Below are positions 58,921-64,000 of a stretch of DNA of 64,000 nt, one piece after another. The stretch is from the NCBI GenBank assembly GCA_964606505.1, contig CAZSGM010000002.1, positions 138,568-202,567 on the forward strand, read 5' to 3'. The stretch's first letter is position 1; each line of letters starts with the position of its first letter. The notes beneath the pieces were generated by a model. That model did no database searches and was not told the origin of the DNA. It saw only the letters and a list, made by a program, of their open reading frames with translations. Both the position numbers and the translations under genes were made by a program. The stretch comes from CAKVOD01 sp964606505 (lineage in GTDB: Bacteria; Bacillota; Clostridia; Christensenellales; UBA1242).

Positions 58921-60666
58921 ATGTTTGATATTGAGATAGTTAGACACTCGCTCGCCCACGTTATGGCGTATGCAGTGCAAGAATTATATAAAGATGTAAA
59001 ATTTGGTATCGGTCCAGCAATCGAAAACGGTTTTTATTACGATTTTGACATCGACAAGCCGTTTGAGCCTGAGGATTTGCAGAAAATCGAGGACAAAATG
59101 CGCGAACTTATCAAAAAGGACGTCGCTTTTGAGCGTATCGTGCTTACACGCGACGAGGCGTTGAAACAGTTTGCTGACCAGCCATATAAGGTTGAACTTA
59201 TTAAGGAACTACCTGAGGACGAAACAATTACCGCGTACCGTTGCGGCGACTTTATCGACCTTTGCAGAGGTCCGCACGTCGACGAGTTCAAGTATTTGAG
59301 AAACGTTGCTTTCAAACTTGACAAGTCGTCAACGGCGTACTGGCGCGGTAGCGAGAAAAACAAAATGCTCCAAAGAATTTACGCGTTTGCGTTTGCGGCA
59401 AAAGACGAACTCAAGGCGCACCTTAACTTTATCGCGGAAGCAAAAGAGCGCGACCACAGGAAACTCGGTCCACAACTCGACTTGTTTATGTTGTCAGAGA
59501 CCGCCCCAGGGATGCCATACTGGCTGCCTAAGGGTTGGAAACTCTTTAACACGATGATTGACTTCTGGCGTGAAGAACACGAAGCGCGCGGTTACGAGGA
59601 AATCAGTTCTCCTTTGATTAATAGCCGCCAACTTTGGGTTACGAGCGGACACTGGGACCACTACAAAGAGGATATGTTCTCAATCGACACGGAAGAGGGC
59701 GAAACACCTTTTGCAGTAAAACCTATGAACTGCCCGAACGCTATGGTTGTTTACAAACGCAAACTCCATAGTTACCGCGACTTCCCGCTGAGATACTCAG
59801 ATTGTGATGTTTTGCACCGCAAAGAGGGCTCGGGAACATTGCACGGATTGCTTCGCGTGCAGATGTTTAGACAGGACGACTCGCACAACTTCATTCGTCC
59901 TGACCAAATTGAAAGCGAAATCGAAAGCATTTTTGAAATCGCGGACAAGTTCTATAAGATTTTCAATTTGACATACCGCTGCGTGTTGTCGACCCGCCCA
60001 GACGACTTTATGGGTGACCCAGCGCTTTGGGATGAGGCGGAACGCGTGCTTGGAAACGTGCTTGAAAAACGCTTCGGCAAAGACGGATTCCAGTTGAACG
60101 AGGGCGACGGCGCGTTCTATGGTCCCAAGATTGACTTGCTTATGAAAGACGCGCTCGGCAGAGAATGGCAGACGGGTACAATCCAACTCGACTTCCAACT
60201 CCCAAGGAACTTTGATTTGACCTACACAGATAAAGACGGCTCAAGACAAACGCCTGTTGTTGTGCATAGGGTTATCTACGGCTCATTTGAAAGGTTTATC
60301 GGTATCTTGATTGAACACACGAAAGGTGAGTTCCCATTGTGGCTTAGTCCTACGCAAGTCGGTATTGTCCCTGTCTCAGAAGAGCAGTTTGACTACGCGA
60401 AGAAAGTCGCAGACGAACTTAGGAAGAACAAGATTAGGGTTGAACTCGATTTGCACGATGGCGGTATGGGCGCTAAGGTTAACAACTTTAGAAAAATGAA
60501 AACGCCTTACACCGTGATTGTCGGGAATGAAGAAATTGCGAACGACAGCGTTTCAATCAAAATCCGCGGCGGCAAACAAATCAACAATATCCCGCTCGAC
60601 AAGTTTGTTTCAGTACTCAATAAACAAATTGAGGATAAAACTTTTACAATCGTCGACGAGTTTTAA
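58921..60666 (+). CDS. thrS: Threonine--tRNA ligase lacking the N-terminal TGS domain
   Basis: The 581-residue protein starts directly in the editing domain: HSLAH (the HXXXH zinc/editing motif at residues ~9-13) and later CRGPH. The class II core has motif 2 (RYSDCDVLHRKEGSGTLHGLLRVQMF), zinc ligands including Cys in MNCPNAM, GDGAFYGPKID, and motif 3 (HRVIYGSFERFIG). The anticodon-binding domain is C-terminal. Usual bacterial ThrRS is ~640 residues with a ~60-residue TGS domain, absent here. An upstream extension is ruled out because the promoter -10 and transcription start lie between an earlier in-frame TTG and this ATG. GAGG precedes the ATG. No T-box leader is present. Confidence 0.95.
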   Translation: MFDIEIVRHSLAHVMAYAVQELYKDVKFGIGPAIENGFYYDFDIDKPFEPEDLQKIEDKMRELIKKDVAFERIVLTRDEALKQFADQPYKVELIKELPEDETITAYRCGDFIDLCRGPHVDEFKYLRNVAFKLDKSSTAYWRGSEKNKMLQRIYAFAFAAKDELKAHLNFIAEAKERDHRKLGPQLDLFMLSETAPGMPYWLPKGWKLFNTMIDFWREEHEARGYEEISSPLINSRQLWVTSGHWDHYKEDMFSIDTEEGETPFAVKPMNCPNAMVVYKRKLHSYRDFPLRYSDCDVLHRKEGSGTLHGLLRVQMFRQDDSHNFIRPDQIESEIESIFEIADKFYKIFNLTYRCVLSTRPDDFMGDPALWDEAERVLGNVLEKRFGKDGFQLNEGDGAFYGPKIDLLMKDALGREWQTGTIQLDFQLPRNFDLTYTDKDGSRQTPVVVHRVIYGSFERFIGILIEHTKGEFPLWLSPTQVGIVPVSEEQFDYAKKVADELRKNKIRVELDLHDGGMGAKVNNFRKMKTPYTVIVGNEEIANDSVSIKIRGGKQINNIPLDKFVSVLNKQIEDKTFTIVDEF

Positions 60667-60834
60667 TAGATAACAACACAATGCAGCATAATTTCTTGCG
60701 CAAATAGTATGGCACAATTAGTATCGTATAATTAGTATTTTACAAAGAAACATTGCGAAAAGTGTTGAGAAAAAGCATTGCAAGTAAAATAAACATTGTG
60801 TAAACCAAATTAAAATGTAACAAATAAAAATGTA

Positions 60835-60902
60835 AACTAAATAAAAAAAATATCAAACGCGTAAAAACGTTTGATATTTTTTTTGTAATGTGGTAAACTA
60901 AA
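60835..60902 (+). repeat. Terminator/promoter cassette element, copy 1
   Basis: A segment of about 67 nt is repeated at 63835-63902 with about two differences. It contains a palindrome (ATATCAAACG against CGTTTGATAT) with A8 and T8 flanks, a bidirectional terminator. The 3' arm of that hairpin supplies TTGATA (60871-60876), and 17 nt later TAAACT (60894-60899) completes a promoter. So the end of one unit and the start of the next share the same bases. Confidence 0.85.
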
Positions 60903-60934
60903 ATCGTAAATTAAATAATATGGGAGAAAAAATA

Positions 60935-63663
60935 ATGAAAGACGAAAAGAATGTTGAATTGAAAACTCAAGATTTAGGCATTTCAAATTGCGTTGGCGAC
61001 ATAAGCCCACGCAAAAATGCGTCCAACGCAACCCCTGTTTCTCACTCCAAAAAGTTGGGGGGGGGGGGGGGTATTTAGCTGCTAAAAACAGCAGCATACC
61101 CGCAGAAAACGGCAGTTATCCTACAGATTTTGACAAAAACACCAATAAAAATGTTTGTTTTTGCGATTTTGATAATACAACTAAAATTAGTGAAAAAGAG
61201 ATTGATTTTTCACGTATAACTCCCGTAAAGACAGTTGGCGGCAAAAATGTGATTAATTCACATAGCGAAAAAGTCAATTGTTCCCATCTGAGAACTTGTG
61301 CTAACCCCTCAACGGGGAATGTGCAAAAAGTTAAGGTTTTAAAATATAATAAAAAGACTCTTGCCGCCATCCTTGTATGTGTGTGGCTTTTTGTGATTGC
61401 TACATATTGCGCAATTTTTATGCTCTTGACAAACGCAAGCAAAGAAAGTGGAATTGGCATTGTCCCAATGGCACAAACAAATACTTCCAATGCTCCAACT
61501 ATTTCGCAAAGTGGGAGTAACCGAGCATATACAATAAGCACATTGGATGAATTTGAATACATAGCAGGTCTTTCTGCTGAAACTGCGTCAGTTGCAGACT
61601 ATAATACGTATTATGCGGAAGATGTAATATGTACAATAACGTGCGACGATTTGATCAGCGTTTCTAATAATAAATATATGGGGACTGAAAACCGACCTTT
61701 CCGTGGTAAGTGTATTTTTAATATAACTAATGGGGATTTGGATGGCCCAGTTTTTGGATGGTTAAATGGAGCAACAATAGTTGGATGTGAAACGGCATTC
61801 TACTCGGATGCTTCCTCTTTGAGTTTCCAAAATCGACCAGATACTCCGTATTGGGGTGCACTTGCAAATGTAGCCATTGATACCGCGTTTTCAAATATTA
61901 ATGTCTGCGAGTCGGATTGGGATATGGGTACCCCCGTTAGCGATCTAAGTGATATAACACGGGCAATTACAAATTCGACGATGAGTGAACGCGTCATGTA
62001 TGTTGGTGGAATTGTAGGGGCTTGTTACGGTATAACAACATTTGAAAATTGTAATATTTCTGGTTCTCATATAAGTTCAAAGTGTTATGCTGGTGCATAT
62101 GCGGGGGCGTGTTATGGCAATACTACCATAAGTAATGATCAATCTGATTTATCTACAGTTGAAATAACTGCGTTATGTAGTAGTATTAATTCAGGTGAGG
62201 CAGGTTTTGGGTTAATAGGGTACGTGGGAGTAGATGCTGGGGTTGATGCTCCTACCTACCAAACTAGCAACTATACTTCAATCAGTTTTTCCGCTTCGCT
62301 TGATTGCGACATATCCACCATGGCTGAATTGACGGCTCTGGGCTTTGATTGTCACGGCATAACCATTGTGCAATCGCAAGATTTTACTTTGTATAGCGGT
62401 GTGGGTAGAGTTGGAACGAAAGCGACTCCATTTAGGGGGACTTATAATGGTAATGCGAAAACGATTAATCTTTATTCAAATAGTTCTTCTAGTTCTTCCG
62501 TACCATGTTCTGCACCATTCAATTATATTAGAGATGCAAAAATTACAGATTTAAACATAAATTGTGTTTCCACAATGGAACGGACAACGTTTGCGGGAAT
62601 GATTACCAATGTCGCAATTGACTCTACAATTAGTTTTGTAAAAGTTGAGGGGGTTGGCTCTAACGGAGACTTTATAGGCGCCTGCATTGGATATGCAAAG
62701 GGTTGTACCATTGATAATGTAAATTTAAGTACTTATTATACATCTAATTCTTCGTATTCATATAGTGGCGTTGTGGGCTACGGTGCTGGTTCTAATACGA
62801 TAACTAACATAAATAGAGCTAGTTCCCTTACTAACATAGGATTTCAAGAGGGAAGCACAACAAATACTTTGGCAAATGGTAAAATAACAATAGATTTGAA
62901 TGGTGGCGACCCCGACCTTGAACAATCCTTAGTACTGACTAAAAGCGGCACATCTTGCGCGCTCCCAAGTGCACTAACTAGAAAAGGGTATTATATATCG
63001 GGGTATACTGCAATAACTAATGTAAGTAGCATAAGCGGGTTTATCTGTAATTACGCAAGCGCAAGCACTGCTTCGCTAGTAAAGGCGTCGTGGGCGGTTG
63101 GGTATGCCATTACGTACAAGGATATGGGCGGGGGTGCCTATAGTGGAAGCAACTTATCAAGTTTGCCGTCTAATTATCCTAATCCAACTACAACATCAAC
63201 ATTAACGCTTGTTAACGGTGTAAAAGCGGGTTATAAGTTCTTGGGTTGGTATCTTAATGACTCGACATGCTCGGGGGAGTCAATTACTCAGTTGGCGGGA
63301 AATTCATATGCCGAAATTGTGCTGTATGCAAAATGGGAGTTGGACACATCAAGAATAACATTTAACTTTGCGTATTCGGGAGTAAATCCAAACGGCGATT
63401 CGGTTATTCTTTACATCTATAAAGATAATGTTTTGCAAAATCAAGTTGCGCTACTTGGCGCGTCTCAACTTGTACTTGAGCAAAGCAAAGGTGGAAGTTA
63501 CACAATACTTATTTGTACGCCATACATCTGGACAGTAACACGTACCAGTGGGCTTGGAACATTAAGCGGAAACAAACTTTCGTATGTCGTCCCGCAAGGC
63601 AACGCAACTGTCAACTTGACTTTCGGTGGTAGCGGGTGGAGCAGTAACTCAGTCGTAATATAA
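60935..63663 (+). CDS. Surface protein with poly-G phase-variation tract, OFF at G15
   Basis: The start with a real ribosome binding site (GGGAG) is ATG 60935, but its frame meets G15 (61057-61071) at codon 41 and stops at TAG 61076 after 47 residues. The long frame downstream of the G tract runs to 63663 and has no credible start of its own (only TTG 60988 without a binding site). A tract of 13 or 16 G would join them into ~908 residues. The joined protein has a ~140-residue cytoplasmic part with a SIPA-type repeat, a membrane segment (61356-61430; AAILVCVWLFVIATYCAIFMLL), a ~600-residue exterior with GLUG-like features (GTKATPFRGTYNGNAKTI), and a Listeria-Bacteroides repeat (GYKFLGWYLND...LYAKWE). 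It is a probable adhesin. Reported tract length may carry assembly error. Confidence 0.8.
61057..61071 (+). repeat. Poly-G tract, 15 G
   Basis: An uninterrupted run of 15 G lies inside the 5' coding part of the surface protein gene. Such tracts change length by slipped-strand mispairing and act as translational ON/OFF switches in other bacteria. Confidence 0.93.
61083..61125 (+). repeat. SIPA-type coding repeat, copy C
   Basis: Directly after the poly-G tract the frame encodes AAKNSSIPAENGSYPTD. The nucleotide core AGCAGCATACCCGCA matches the copies in the signal peptidase (22795) and in the coiled-coil protein (6512). Confidence 0.8.
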
Positions 63664-63834
63664 TATTGTAGCTGTTGTAACTTTTGCGGAATAGGTAAAA
63701 CCTAAAAACACTTTCGCGTGAAGTTGTGAGAAAGCTGCGCAATAAATACTTGAATGGGGTACTAACTTGCAATTTCTTATGGTTGCCTCTGCATTTGTTG
63801 TGCAACTTTTACTAAACAACAATTTTTAATTAAC
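63664..63834. other. Spacer between the two poly-G cassettes
   Basis: It lies between the stop codon of cassette 1 and the repeated terminator/promoter. No reading frame or structure is seen apart from a weak CGTAATA-rich start. Confidence 0.4.
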
Positions 63835-63902
63835 TAAACTAAATAAAAAAATATCAAACGCGTAAAAACGTTTGATATTTTTTTTGCAATGTGGTAAACT
63901 AA
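63835..63902 (+). repeat. Terminator/promoter cassette element, copy 2
   Basis: Same layout as copy 1: palindrome with A7 and T8 flanks, -35 TTGATA (63872-63877), 17-nt spacer, -10 TAAACT (63895-63900). It sits exactly 3,000 nt after copy 1 and precedes the second poly-G gene. Confidence 0.85.
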
Positions 63903-63948
63903 GAAAAACGTAAGATCTTAAGAAAAAGGTTGAATGAAAGGAGATAAA

Positions 63949-64000
63949 ATGGTTAAGTACTTAACTAAATGGGGGGGGGGGGGCATATAAAGCCGCAAAA
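63949..64000 (+). CDS. Second poly-G surface gene, 5' end only, OFF at G13
   Basis: ATG 63949 has a perfect AAAGGAG site five nt upstream. The frame reads MVKYLTKW, enters G13 (63971-63983) and stops at TAA 63988. In the alternative frame the bases after the tract encode AYKAAK, which matches YLAAKN after the tract of the first cassette. A tract of 12 or 15 G would therefore open this gene. The rest lies beyond the window, so the product cannot be described; a paralogue of the first cassette is likely. Confidence 0.7.
63971..63983 (+). repeat. Poly-G tract, 13 G
   Basis: An uninterrupted run of 13 G, eight codons into the second cassette gene, is the counterpart of the 15-G tract at 61057. 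Confidence 0.93.

Noticed and set aside
60988..61056. TTG 60988 as start of the long surface protein frame
   Set aside because: No ribosome binding site, and it would give an improbable Cys/Arg-rich N-terminus. ATG 60935 has GGGAG and the correct distance from the promoter, with the G tract explaining the frame difference.

Overview
ORGANISM. The window reads as chromosomal DNA of a low-to-moderate GC Bacillota (Firmicutes) bacterium, most likely an uncultured gut-type Clostridia lineage. This rests on Shine-Dalgarno sites of the AAGGAGG type, many textbook SigA promoters (TTGACA, 17 nt, TATAAT), TGA used as a stop, and Firmicutes-type families: YugP-like zinc peptidases, DegV, DUF1836, SipW-type signal peptidase with TasA-like substrates, and U32 peptidase. 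The assignment is inferred from gene content only. LAYOUT. 1-7.1 kb: the 3' part of a U32 peptidase, a small hypothetical protein, two paralogous membrane zinc peptidases on the minus strand, and two hypothetical cytoplasmic proteins. 7.3-20.4 kb: one gene for a 4,364-residue membrane-anchored protein built of fibronectin-III-like repeats. 20.6-22.1 kb: gltX. 22.4-26.4 kb: a SipW-type signal peptidase followed by two anchored proteins that resemble its usual substrates; one has a histone-H1-like Lys/Ala/Thr cytoplasmic tail. 27.1-45.0 kb: a 5,965-residue lipoprotein of Ig-like and GLUG/beta-helix repeats. 45.3-46.2 kb: a hypothetical membrane protein. 46.4-49.0 kb: an AT-rich island that looks like a ribosomal peptide (RiPP) operon. 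It holds a 23-residue Cys-rich precursor, a radical SAM/SPASM maturase split by a -1 frameshift at an A7 slippery tract, and an overlapping methyltransferase. 49.6-60.7 kb: hisS, a third GLUG surface protein, DegV, an SGNH hydrolase whose Lys/Ala tail is cut off by a frameshift, a DUF1836 regulator, a 90-residue protein, a TetR regulator read from a probably leaderless mRNA, and a thrS lacking the TGS domain. 60.8-64 kb: two consecutive cassettes with the same terminator/promoter element, each followed by a start codon and a long poly-G tract (15 and 13 G) early in the reading frame of a surface protein. HOW IT FITS. Roughly half of the window encodes extracellular repeat proteins, interleaved with aminoacyl-tRNA synthetases and small housekeeping genes. 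The SipW-type peptidase and its candidate substrates lie between the two giant proteins and suggest a surface-fibre or matrix locus. The poly-G cassettes at the right edge look like ON/OFF (phase-variable) surface genes; at the tract lengths printed here both are OFF. MOST UNUSUAL. The poly-G cassette array, the RiPP operon with a slippery-site split maturase, the H1-tailed membrane protein, and a SIPA(K/E)N-type coding repeat shared by three unrelated proteins.
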